A stretch of 13,982 bases of DNA, from the NCBI GenBank assembly GCA_964641715.1, contig CAZXMB010000081.1, positions 1 through 13,982 on the forward strand. Direction: 5' to 3'. This document shows positions 1-7,167 of this stretch, piece after piece. This stretch comes from CAZXMB01 sp964641715. GTDB lineage: Bacteria; Desulfobacterota; BSN033; UBA1163. The translations under genes were made by a program, and so were the position numbers. The notes beneath the pieces are model-generated. The model searched no databases, was not told the DNA's origin, and worked only from the letters and a program-made list of their open reading frames with translations. How positions within the stretch are numbered: the first letter of the stretch is position 1; each line of letters opens with the position of its first letter.

Positions 1-108
1 CTTTAATAATTTTTATATAATATTAGACCGGATTGCAAGGAAAATATTCAAAAAATCTCTTGATTTTTTCTCCGAATTCAAATATTCCTGAGTATAAGGA
101 GATGACCT

Positions 109-267
109 ATGGCAACTGATATGGTGTGTCCTATCTGTGATGCCGATATCCCTTTGGATGGCGATGAGAAGACAGGGGACCTGGTCCTGTGTTCCTATTG
201 CAAAGTCACCTTTAGGCTGATCAGGAAGAAGGACAAATGGGTTCTTGTGGAGGACTTTGAAGATTAG
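109..267 (+). CDS. Small zinc-ribbon protein, LysW-like (52 aa)
   Basis: This 52-residue protein carries two CxxC pairs, C7-P-I-C10 and C28-S-Y-C31, spaced as in a rubredoxin-like zinc ribbon, and ends in an acidic tail (VEDFED). The layout resembles LysW/ArgW, the amino-group carrier proteins of lysine and arginine biosynthesis, which end in EDWGE. Here the last residue is Asp, not the Glu that LysW uses as its attachment point, and no lysine-biosynthesis genes are nearby, so a carrier role is not supported. A simple zinc-binding regulator or partner protein is equally possible. The ATG start follows AGGAG at 97-101 with good spacing. The gene ends 15 bases before the metallophosphoesterase, so the two are probably co-transcribed. 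The reading is confident as a gene and weak as to function. Confidence 0.75.
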   Translation: MATDMVCPICDADIPLDGDEKTGDLVLCSYCKVTFRLIRKKDKWVLVEDFED

Positions 268-282
268 TCCCATACGATTAAA

Positions 283-1155
283 ATGAAATGCGTTTATACC
301 TCAGACCTTCATGGTGAAATCCGGCTCTATCATCAACTTTTAGAACTCACCGCTTCTTCCTCCGCTGAGATCATCCTCTTGGGGGGTGATCTTCTCCCAT
401 CTTTTCCCCCGACGAAAAGATATGAAGACATGATCCCGAATCAAAAAAAATTCATCGATCGATTTCTTACCCCTTTTTTCAAGGCGATGATGGAGACCGC
501 TGGAGCCAAACAGATCTTCCTGATCCCGGGAAACTGGGATATCGGATATCCTTATCTCTTCAAAGAACCTAACGAAGCAATCATTGATCTCCATCTGAGA
601 ATTTACCCGTTAAGGAACGGCTACGAACTCATGGGCTATCCTTTTGTCCCTCCGACTCCTTTTCGGCCAAAAGATTATGAGAAGATGGATGATTCTGAAG
701 CGTTATGGCCTCCCCAGAAGAACCCTTCCTATATTCGATCTGCTGACCAGGCTGATAAGCTTCAGCCCGTGGATCCCCATCTCTATCTGAGAAGCAGAGA
801 AACGATCCGGGATGATATTGATCACCTCCCCAAAAGTCTCGATCAGAAAAAAACAGTCTATCTCATGCATTCCCCACCCTTCGGGACCCGATTGGATCTT
901 ATTCAGGGGGGAAAATCTGCTGGTAGCCGATCGATTAAGGTTTTTATTGAAGAGAATCAGCCTCTCCTGACCCTCCATGGTCATATTCATGAGTCACCGG
1001 AGCTGTCCGGTTTTTATTCAGACCGGATCGGAAAGACCATTTCCATCAACCCGGGACAGTTTACCTTAAAAAAACTCCATGCAGTTACCTTTGAGATGGA
1101 GAATGTTAAAGAAACGCTATGGCATACGGGAGAGGAAATTTTCGGGAAATTTTAA
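283..1155 (+). CDS. Calcineurin-like metallophosphoesterase
   Basis: This 290-residue protein has the full metal-binding motif set of the metallophosphoesterase superfamily: D8-L-H10, G-G-D36, G-N84-W-D86 (a variant of GNHD, with Trp for His), H196 in MHSPP, and the G-H234-I-H236 pair near the C-terminus. These residues normally hold two metal ions that hydrolyse phosphoesters. The GNWD variant means the usual catalytic His of GNHD is absent at position 85, which occurs in some subgroups but could alter activity. The substrate cannot be told from sequence. There is no signal peptide or membrane segment, so it is probably cytoplasmic. No good ribosome-binding site precedes the ATG, which fits translation coupled to the zinc-ribbon gene 15 bases upstream. 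Confidence 0.88.
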   Translation: MKCVYTSDLHGEIRLYHQLLELTASSSAEIILLGGDLLPSFPPTKRYEDMIPNQKKFIDRFLTPFFKAMMETAGAKQIFLIPGNWDIGYPYLFKEPNEAIIDLHLRIYPLRNGYELMGYPFVPPTPFRPKDYEKMDDSEALWPPQKNPSYIRSADQADKLQPVDPHLYLRSRETIRDDIDHLPKSLDQKKTVYLMHSPPFGTRLDLIQGGKSAGSRSIKVFIEENQPLLTLHGHIHESPELSGFYSDRIGKTISINPGQFTLKKLHAVTFEMENVKETLWHTGEEIFGKF

Positions 1156-1229
1156 ACCGGGAGCCATTCTTATGTCCTATAATAGAAAACATGTGTAATA
1201 TCAACTCATTACAAAATATAAAAAATTTA

Positions 1230-1258
1230 TTGACATTTCAAAATTAAAATGCCATAAT
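1230..1258 (+). promoter_or_regulatory. Sigma70-type promoter of the cold-shock gene
   Basis: A perfect TTGACA (1230-1235) lies 17 bases before CATAAT (1253-1258), in an AT-rich stretch. Transcription should start near 1264-1266, which gives a leader of about 137 nt before the GTG start. Long leaders are typical of cold-shock mRNAs. Confidence 0.75.
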
Positions 1259-1264
1259 ATTTAT

Positions 1265-1401
1265 TAATGTAGGTTGTAAGAAGTATTTGTTTGGATCACA
1301 AAAGGTCGCAAGAGTGCTTCTTAAACTTTTGCGACTTTTTTTAAGGACCAACGGCTATTACAACTTACTTAAGTTTAAATGAAGAAAGGAGGTGAGTTGT
1401 A
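1265..1401 (+). promoter_or_regulatory. Structured cold-shock mRNA leader with competing helices
   Basis: By hand-pairing, the leader can form a nested rod. Helix A joins 1269-1279 to 1358-1368 (11 pairs, one G-U). A short helix joins 1289-1294 to 1348-1352 with one bulge. The terminator-like hairpin 1301-1339 sits inside. The segment 1358-1370 can instead pair with 1390-1402 (13 continuous pairs, three G-U), which buries part of the Shine-Dalgarno sequence and the first base of the start codon. The two pairings are mutually exclusive, as in an RNA thermosensor. The pairing is seen in the sequence; regulation by temperature is inferred from the downstream gene. It is not obviously the gamma-proteobacterial cspA thermoregulator. 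Confidence 0.6.
1301..1342 (+). terminator. Terminator-like hairpin inside the cold-shock leader
   Basis: Bases 1301-1315 pair with 1325-1339 without a mismatch (15 pairs, two of them G-U), with a 9-base loop. A run of seven T (1336-1342) follows the GC core of the stem. It has the form of an intrinsic terminator, yet it lies between a strong promoter and the start codon. It could be an attenuator, or simply a stable stem that protects the leader. Confidence 0.6.
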
Positions 1402-1605
1402 GTGGCCAAAGGTCGTGTAAAATGGTTTAATGAGAAGAAGGGCTATGGGTTCATTTCCAGAGACGATGGGAATGATGTCTTCGTCCATTACTCATCCATT
1501 AAGAGGGATGGGTTCAAATCCCTTTACGAAGGCGATGAGGTCGAGTTCGAGGTTTCCCAGGGTCCGAAGGGTCCACAGGCAACCGATGTGGTTGTAGTGA
1601 AATAA
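1402..1605 (+). CDS. Cold-shock domain protein (CspA family)
   Basis: This 67-residue protein is a single cold-shock domain. It has the nucleic-acid-binding motifs RNP1 (K13-G-Y-G-F-I18) and RNP2 (V26-F-V-H-Y30, with Tyr in place of the common Phe), plus the aromatic W8 and F9. Members bind single-stranded RNA and DNA and act as RNA chaperones, often keeping transcripts unfolded or preventing transcription termination. The start is GTG at 1402, after a near-perfect Shine-Dalgarno sequence (AAAGGAGGTGA, 1385-1395). Length matches the family exactly. It is monocistronic, with its own promoter and a strong terminator. Because the leader contains a terminator-like hairpin, self-regulation by the protein melting its own leader is plausible but unproven. 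Confidence 0.95.
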   Translation: MAKGRVKWFNEKKGYGFISRDDGNDVFVHYSSIKRDGFKSLYEGDEVEFEVSQGPKGPQATDVVVVK

Positions 1606-1637
1606 CATCGAAGCTCATTAAATCTAAGAAAAAAAAG

Positions 1638-1667
1638 ACCCCAGTTTTTTCAACTGGGGTTTTTTTT
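1638..1667. terminator. Bidirectional intrinsic terminator between csp and nifS
   Basis: A perfect 9-pair stem (1638-1646 with 1652-1660) with a 5-base loop is followed by eight T (1660-1667) and preceded by eight A (1629-1636). It therefore works in both directions: for the cold-shock gene on plus and for nifS on minus, whose stop codon (1666-1668) overlaps the T-run. Confidence 0.9.
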
Positions 1668-2847
1668 ATCCCTTCCCCTGGGATTTCAGATAGTCTTTCC
1701 AGAAGGGTGAGATGTCCCTCAACCTCTGGATGATCGGAGGAAGGTGCTCGATGATGTAATCCATCTCCTCTTTGGTATTATAGATGGAGAGGCTGAAACG
1801 AATGGATCCGTGAGCCGCAGTAAACGGAACGCCCATTGCCCTGAGGACATGTGAGGGTTCGAGTGAACCGGAGGTACAGGCAGACCCCGAAGAGGCACAG
1901 ATCCCCAGATCAGAGAGCAGCAGAAGAATCGATTCCCCCTCCACATATTCAAAGCTCACATTCAGGGTATTGGGAAGACGATGGACCCGGTCTCCGTTGA
2001 CCAGGGTATTCGGAATCTTCTCCAGAATCTTTATCTCCAGATAGTCCCTCAATGCCTTTACCCTCGTATTCTCATCCTCGAGATTCCTTTTGGCCATCTC
2101 GCAGGCCTTCCCCAGACCGATGATATAGGGAACATTCTCGGTCCCTCCTCTTCGGCCCTTCTCCTGATGACCGCCAATCATGAAGGGAGAGAATTTAGTC
2201 CCTTTTCGGATATAGAGAATTCCGATCCCTTTTGGGGCATGGAGTTTATGGCCGGAGATGGAGAGCATATCCACGGCCGACTTTTTCATATTGAGGGGGA
2301 TCTTCCCTGCCGCCTGGACGGCATCCGTATGAAATGGGATTCCCCTTGACTTGACGATCTCACCTATCTCTTCGATCGGAAAAACCACCCCTGTCTCGTT
2401 ATTCGCATACATGATCGAAACGAGGGCGGTCCCATCCATCAGAGATTCCCTCAATTCATCGAGGTCCAATCGGCCCTCCCGGTCCACAGAGACCTCTGTG
2501 ACCCGGTAACCCTTTCGGCCCAAGGAGGTACACACATTCATGACAGCCGGATGCTCCACACGGGAGGTCACGAAATGGCGTTTCTCGGGATAGGAATCGA
2601 GGGTCCCGAAAATCGCCGAATTATCGCTCTCGGTGCCACAGCTGGTGAAGACAATCTCAGAGGGTTCCGCCCCTAAAAAATCCGCTGCCTGTTCCCTCGC
2701 TTCATTGATCTTCTTCTGAACCTGTCCTCCGAAGAAGTGCATGCTGGACGGATTGCCATAAAGTTCTTTGAAGTAAGGGAGCATGGCCTCCAGGACCTCA
2801 GGGGCCACTTTTGTCGTCGCATTATTATCCACATAAACGGTTCTCAC
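1666..2847 (-). CDS. nifS: Cysteine desulfurase NifS
   Basis: NifS removes sulfur from cysteine as a persulfide and passes it to the scaffold NifU for Fe-S cluster assembly. Numbered from the GTG at 2847, the 393-residue protein has the PLP lysine K201 in SGHKLH, H173 and D175 in HTDAVQ, H99 in VEHP, and the catalytic C324 in the loop SSGSACTSG. These positions are almost the same as in Azotobacter NifS (Lys202, Cys325). An ATG further upstream (2949) would add 34 residues read out of frame through the end of nifU, and they resemble nothing in the family, so the GTG is preferred. It overlaps the nifU stop as GTGA (2844-2847), which indicates translational coupling. No nitrogenase gene is in the window, so the role is probably general Fe-S assembly. 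Confidence 0.93.
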   Translation of the reverse strand: MRTVYVDNNATTKVAPEVLEAMLPYFKELYGNPSSMHFFGGQVQKKINEAREQAADFLGAEPSEIVFTSCGTESDNSAIFGTLDSYPEKRHFVTSRVEHPAVMNVCTSLGRKGYRVTEVSVDREGRLDLDELRESLMDGTALVSIMYANNETGVVFPIEEIGEIVKSRGIPFHTDAVQAAGKIPLNMKKSAVDMLSISGHKLHAPKGIGILYIRKGTKFSPFMIGGHQEKGRRGGTENVPYIIGLGKACEMAKRNLEDENTRVKALRDYLEIKILEKIPNTLVNGDRVHRLPNTLNVSFEYVEGESILLLLSDLGICASSGSACTSGSLEPSHVLRAMGVPFTAAHGSIRFSLSIYNTKEEMDYIIEHLPPIIQRLRDISPFWKDYLKSQGKG

Positions 2848-3686
2848 GGTCTGACCTCCTCCACCACAATCTCCTCGCTGACGAATTCCTTCAGTTTCGA
2901 TTCGACATATTGTTTCAGGGTAAATCCAGAACTGGGGCAGAAGGAGCACTTCCCCCTCAGGGCCACATAGACTTTATTCCCTTCCACATCGATGAGCTCC
3001 AAATCTCCCCCGTCGGCTTTCAGGGCCGGAACGATCTCCCTCCCCAGTGTCTCTTCAATCAACTTGATCTTTTGGATGTTCGTCAATCTCCTCTTCTCCT
3101 CCTTGACGGGAGGAGCCTCCTGTTCCATCTCTTTTCTCACCTTCTCAATAATGGCTTCAATTTTGGGATGGCACTGGGCGCACCCCCCACCGGCCTTGGT
3201 ATAGTAGGTTACCTGTTCCACTGTTTTGAGGTTGTTCTCCCGTATGGCCCTGATGATCTCTCGATCGGTCACACCGAAACATTTACAGACGATCTCGAAT
3301 TCCTCTTTCTCCACCTTCTGGCCGCGATAATTGGCGATGGCGACCTCAAGGGCCTCCCTCCCCATGACCGAGCAATGCATCTTCTCTTCGGGGAGTCCTC
3401 CCAGGTAGTTGGCAATATCCTGGTTGGTCACCTTCTCCGCTTCTTCAAGGGTCATCCCCTTGATGATCTCCGTCAGGGCCGAAGAAGAGGCAATGGCACT
3501 GGCACACCCGAAGGTCTTGAATTTCACCTCCCTGATGCGTTTATTCTCATCCAATTTAAAACTCAACCTCAGGGCGTCTCCGCAGGCGAGGGAACCCACC
3601 TCGCCCGACCCATCCGGGTTTTCGATCTCCCCCACATTTCTCGGATTTAAAAAATGGTCTTTGACCTTTTCCGTATAGTCCCACAT
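2844..3686 (-). CDS. nifU: Fe-S cluster scaffold NifU, three-domain form
   Basis: This 280-residue protein is the complete modular NifU. Residues 1-125 are an IscU-like scaffold with ligands C35, D37, C61 and C105. Residues 131-180 are a Bfd-like [2Fe-2S] domain with C134-K-C136 and C169-A-Q-C172. Residues 200-280 are the NifU C-terminal domain with C247-S-F-C250. Clusters are assembled on the N- and C-terminal domains from sulfur delivered by NifS and passed to client proteins. The ATG at 3686 has a GAGG-type ribosome-binding site and a promoter about 20 bases upstream. IscU of the ISC system is a single domain, so this is the NIF-type system; no IscR, IscA, HscA or HscB gene is adjacent. 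It forms an operon with nifS, overlapping it by four bases. Confidence 0.95.
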   Translation of the reverse strand: MWDYTEKVKDHFLNPRNVGEIENPDGSGEVGSLACGDALRLSFKLDENKRIREVKFKTFGCASAIASSSALTEIIKGMTLEEAEKVTNQDIANYLGGLPEEKMHCSVMGREALEVAIANYRGQKVEKEEFEIVCKCFGVTDREIIRAIRENNLKTVEQVTYYTKAGGGCAQCHPKIEAIIEKVRKEMEQEAPPVKEEKRRLTNIQKIKLIEETLGREIVPALKADGGDLELIDVEGNKVYVALRGKCSFCPSSGFTLKQYVESKLKEFVSEEIVVEEVRP

Positions 3687-3710
3687 AGGAGCCCCCTCAT
3701 CTTTTTATCT

Positions 3711-3740
3711 ATTATAAAGTCAATCTCTTCACAGCGTCAA
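3711..3740 (-). promoter_or_regulatory. Promoter of nifU-nifS
   Basis: On the minus strand TTGACG (3740-3735) is followed after 18 bases by TATAAT (3716-3711). The expected start point near 3704 leaves a leader of only about 18 bases. I see no clear -24/-12 (sigma54) promoter, which argues against classical NifA control of this nif-type pair. Confidence 0.7.
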
Positions 3741-3806
3741 CTCCCTTCCAATAAGAAGAATTGAGAATGGGGACCATTCCCGGAAGGTGGAAGGAAGTCC
3801 ATCGGC

Positions 3807-4538
3807 TCAACAGAGGTCGCCTAATTCATATTGGAGAATTCCGATTAAGGTAATGGCCGCGGTTTCGGCTCTTAAGATCCTCTGGCCCAGTTTGACCGGG
3901 ATGAATCCCCGCTCCTTTACAATATGGACCTCCTTCTCTGTCAGTCCTCCTTCCGGTCCAACCATCGCATAAATTCTTACAGGTTTATATCGCCTGAGAA
4001 CCTCTTTCAAACCTTCTCCCTTCTTCTCCCAGAGAACGATCTTTAACCCTTCTTCCTTACAAAACTCCAATGCCTCACGGAATGAACAATAGGTCTCCAC
4101 CCTGGGGACCCCTGCCCTTCTTGATTGCTGAACGGCCCTGATGGCAACCTCCTGCCACCGGTGAGCCTTTCTCTGTTTCGATTCCCTCTCTTCTAAAGAG
4201 ATCGACCTCTCGGATTTAAAAGGGATGATCTTCGAGACCCCCAGCTCCGTTGCTTTCTGGATGATCCATTCCATTCGCTCTTTCTCGGGAAGGGCCTGAA
4301 GAAGAATAATCTCCAGTGAGGATTCCGTCGGTGAAGGGAAGTGATCGAAGATGAGGAGGGACGCCTCCTTTTCGGAAAGGGAAACCACCCTTCCCCTGAA
4401 ATCCTTTCCCGTCGAATCGGTGAGGGTCAGGATACTTCCTCTCCGCCCCCCCTGAAATCGAAGGGCCTCCAGAGGAGGCCCTTGAATGAAGATCTCTTTG
4501 CCGACATCAAGAGGTATATTAAGGATCACTCTATCCAT
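3807..4538 (-). CDS. rsmE: 16S rRNA (uracil-N3)-methyltransferase RsmE
   Basis: RsmE methylates U1498 of 16S rRNA in the 30S subunit using S-adenosylmethionine. The 243-residue product matches the family length. It shows an N-terminal PUA-like region (1-70) and a C-terminal SPOUT domain with KATELGV (95-101), GPEGG (194-198) and LGQRILRAETA (217-227), which together form the knotted SAM site. The N-terminal region is less typical, lacking the usual RRFFV and DEAHH-type signatures, so it is the least certain part. The ATG at 4538 lies eight bases inside the lon-like gene (stop 4531-4533), so the two are coupled. An upstream ATG at 4601 would add 21 residues from the lysine- and arginine-rich tail of that gene in another frame, and is rejected. 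Confidence 0.92.
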   Translation of the reverse strand: MDRVILNIPLDVGKEIFIQGPPLEALRFQGGRRGSILTLTDSTGKDFRGRVVSLSEKEASLLIFDHFPSPTESSLEIILLQALPEKERMEWIIQKATELGVSKIIPFKSERSISLEERESKQRKAHRWQEVAIRAVQQSRRAGVPRVETYCSFREALEFCKEEGLKIVLWEKKGEGLKEVLRRYKPVRIYAMVGPEGGLTEKEVHIVKERGFIPVKLGQRILRAETAAITLIGILQYELGDLC

Positions 4539-7017
4539 TGCAGGTGGATTTTCTTCCCCTTTTCTTCTTCTCCTCTTTTGGCTCTTCTCCGGCCCCTTCA
4601 AACTCTTTAATCTTCATCCCCAGCTCTCTGAGTTTTTTATCGACCAGGTCATTGACGGTCCCCGCCTTAAAACTTCCATCCTCCAGTCTCTCCCCCGCTT
4701 CAACACCCGTCAGGATCTCAATCCCCTGATCAATGGTTTTAACGGGGTAGATATGAAATTTCCCCTCCTGGACCGCCCGGACGACATCTTTTCTTAACAT
4801 TAAATCATCCATATTGGTATGGGGGATCATCACCCCCTGTTTTCCCGTCAACTCTTTGGCTCTGCACACATCGAAAAAGCCCTCAATCTTCTGGTTCACC
4901 CCGCCGATGGGCTGAACCTCTCCCTTCTGGTTGACAGATCCGGTGACGGCAATGTCCTGCCGGATCGGAAGCCCGGACAGGCTTGAAAGAAGGGCATACA
5001 ATTCAGTGGAGGAGGCGCTGTCTCCCTCCACTCCGCTATAGGACTGTTCGAAACAGATACTGGCGCTCATGGTGATGGGTTTGTCCTGGGCATACCGGTC
5101 CCTGAGGTATCCCGAAAGAATATAGACCCCTTTGTTATGGATGGGACCGCTCATCTCCGCCTCCCTTTCGATATTGATAATCCCTGCCTTCCCCAGAGAG
5201 GTCTTCACCGTGATGCGAGAGGGTTTGCCAAAGGAATAATCCCCCAGATCGTAAACCGAAAGCCCGTTCACCTGGCCCACCACCAGGCCCTCTGAATCGA
5301 TCATGATGGTCCCATCCTCAATCATCTCCTGAAGTTTCTCCTCAAAGAGGTTCAGCCGATTGATTTTCTTCTCAATGGCCTGATCCACATGTTTTTCGGT
5401 GGCTACAGGACTTTCATCCTTCAACGCCCAGTAGTTGGCCTCTCTCAGGATATCCGCAATGAGATGAAAGCGTGTTGAAAGTTTCTTCTGTTTCCCGGCG
5501 ATCTCCACCCCGTATTCCACGACCGCTGCAATTCCAGTTCGATCAAAGGGCTTCAGCTTCTCCTCATCACAGATCCTCCGGATAAAGGTGGCATACTGAT
5601 GGATGGTCCCCTGATCCTTATTCATCACCGAATCGAAGTCCGCTTTGATTTTGAAAATCTTTTTGAAGTCATCGTCCAAATTAAAGAGAAGGTAGTACAT
5701 CCGGGTATCGCCAATCATGATGACCTTGGTATTGCATTCAATGGGCTCTGGCTTCATGGCTGAAGTCGAGAAAAAATAGAAGGGGTCATAGGTCTGAATC
5801 TCGATGATCTGATTCTTCAGCGTCCGTTTCAACGCAGGCCAGACCCATGGTTCTGTAAGGGCGTCCAGGGCGTTGAAGATCAGATAGCCTCCATTGGCCC
5901 TCAGAAAAGACCCTGCCTTGATATGGGTGAAATCCGTCTTCCAGATTCCAGCCCGATCGACCACCCTTTCGATGGTGCCGAAGAGGTTTCGGTAGTTGGG
6001 CGTCGTCTCCACGATGATCGGGGCCCCCTTCGTCTCTGAATTGTCCACCAGGACATTGACTTGATATTCGGTGAACTGTTCTGCGGGTTGAGGCAGGATC
6101 AATCCCGGAAGCGAAGGAGCGGCGGGCTCTTCCTTTTCTCTGAAACGATGGAGGTTGGCCAAAATATCCTCTTGAACTTCATCCAGGTATCGGGGGATCT
6201 TCTCATGATTAAACTTCTCTTTGATGTCTGAGATGGAGTCCCGGATGACAGGAGAGATGACCTCGTTATCCAGTTCGCTTAACTGCTCTTTGATCCCCTT
6301 CTCCGATTTCCGGGTCTCTTTAAAGATGGTCTCCAATTCCTCGGTCAGTTCGGCCTGTTTCTCCTTCTTCTTCTCCAGATCTTCTCTTGAGAACTTATCC
6401 TCCTCCACCATCGCCTCCAGCTGTTCGATGTTAACCGGATTTCCCTCCACCACGGGGAAAATCCCCGGCCGGGAGTAGGGACCCGTCTGAACCTGGACCA
6501 GGGCAAAACCCTCTCGATTCACTTTTTTCTCAAATTCCCGAAACATCTCTGCCTGCCTGTTCCGAAATCCTTCAACCAGCTCCTTCTTCTTGTTGAGGTA
6601 GGTCTCGTTTTCAAAGATGAGAGGGATCTTCTTCTTTAAAGTCTCAATCAACATCTCCATCTCTTTCTTGAAGGTGATCCCCTGCCCTGCAGGAAGGAGG
6701 AGCATGTGGGGCATATCCGAATTTTTAAAGTTATTGACATAACAGATATCATTCGGAATCCTTCCTTTGACATCAAGCCGTTCCAGGGCGGTTTTAATGG
6801 TCGTAAATCTTCCGGTTCCGGCCAGGCCGGTCACAAAGATGTTATAACCGATGCTGTTGATATCGAGTCCGATGCGTACCGCTTCCAGCGCCCTTTCCTG
6901 GCCAATAATCTCACTGCAGGGCGGGATGGAATCAGTGGTCTCGTAGGGTAATGAATTAGGATCACATCGCCACCTTAACTTCTCCACCGGCACCTCTTCA
7001 TAAACCCGATTCCCCAT
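4531..7017 (-). CDS. LonC/LonH-like ATP-dependent protease (S16 family)
   Basis: This 828-residue protein belongs to the Lon-like proteases with an AAA_32-type ATPase module, related to E. coli YcbZ/LonH. The order is an N-terminal start of the ATPase (35-80), a long charged helical insertion likely to form coiled coil (about 115-300), the rest of the ATPase (320-560), and a Lon protease domain (565-775). The catalytic pair is S667 in GDSASS and K710 in GGVNQK. The P-loop reads GLAGTGRF (64-71), with Arg where Walker A has Lys and Phe where it has Ser/Thr, and the Walker B strand GGYLIFNALDAL (376-387) lacks the usual DE. ATP hydrolysis may therefore be weak or absent. The tail (811-823) is very rich in Lys, Glu and Arg. 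A good GGGAGG site precedes the ATG. Confidence 0.9.
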   Translation of the reverse strand: MGNRVYEEVPVEKLRWRCDPNSLPYETTDSIPPCSEIIGQERALEAVRIGLDINSIGYNIFVTGLAGTGRFTTIKTALERLDVKGRIPNDICYVNNFKNSDMPHMLLLPAGQGITFKKEMEMLIETLKKKIPLIFENETYLNKKKELVEGFRNRQAEMFREFEKKVNREGFALVQVQTGPYSRPGIFPVVEGNPVNIEQLEAMVEEDKFSREDLEKKKEKQAELTEELETIFKETRKSEKGIKEQLSELDNEVISPVIRDSISDIKEKFNHEKIPRYLDEVQEDILANLHRFREKEEPAAPSLPGLILPQPAEQFTEYQVNVLVDNSETKGAPIIVETTPNYRNLFGTIERVVDRAGIWKTDFTHIKAGSFLRANGGYLIFNALDALTEPWVWPALKRTLKNQIIEIQTYDPFYFFSTSAMKPEPIECNTKVIMIGDTRMYYLLFNLDDDFKKIFKIKADFDSVMNKDQGTIHQYATFIRRICDEEKLKPFDRTGIAAVVEYGVEIAGKQKKLSTRFHLIADILREANYWALKDESPVATEKHVDQAIEKKINRLNLFEEKLQEMIEDGTIMIDSEGLVVGQVNGLSVYDLGDYSFGKPSRITVKTSLGKAGIINIEREAEMSGPIHNKGVYILSGYLRDRYAQDKPITMSASICFEQSYSGVEGDSASSTELYALLSSLSGLPIRQDIAVTGSVNQKGEVQPIGGVNQKIEGFFDVCRAKELTGKQGVMIPHTNMDDLMLRKDVVRAVQEGKFHIYPVKTIDQGIEILTGVEAGERLEDGSFKAGTVNDLVDKKLRELGMKIKEFEGAGEEPKEEKKKRGRKSTCNG

Positions 7018-7057
7018 GATCTCTTCCTCCCGTTCAGAGAACAGACTCTTTTGGCTT

Positions 7058-7086
7058 TATTTATAATAGATTATCGGAAAAGTCAA
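7058..7086 (-). promoter_or_regulatory. Likely promoter of lon-like/rsmE
   Basis: On the minus strand TTGACT (7086-7081) is followed by TAAATA (7063-7058) at 17 bases or TATAAA (7065-7060) at 15 bases. It sits in the 150-base gap after the J-protein gene, so this operon is probably independent. I see no clear terminator for the upstream genes in that gap; 7100-7165 is otherwise low-complexity A/T-rich sequence. Confidence 0.5.
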
Positions 7087-7167
7087 CGAACCTTGATCAT
7101 GAAATGGGATATGAGAAAATTGAATGAAGAAGTGAAAATGAAAAACTGCAAATTGTCAATGGAGGTG

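Noticed and set aside
1..60. TATAAT at 16-21 as promoter for the zinc-ribbon gene
   Set aside because: The -35 region lies outside the window, so the promoter cannot be judged.
13..273. Minus-strand open frame (86 codons) at the left end
   Set aside because: It is antisense to the zinc-ribbon gene, which has a good ribosome-binding site and paired CxxC motifs.
2848..2949. 34-residue N-terminal extension of NifS
   Set aside because: It is the out-of-frame 3' end of nifU; the GTG at 2847 gives the family's standard N-terminus and a GTGA overlap.
2811..3650. Long plus-strand open frame (279 codons) over nifU
   Set aside because: It is antisense to a clear three-domain NifU with all cysteine ligands; its own translation has no recognisable domain or ribosome-binding site.
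3760..3785. Small hairpin (GAATGG/CCATTC) after rsmE
   Set aside because: Only six pairs and no T-run on the minus strand, so it is too weak to call a terminator.
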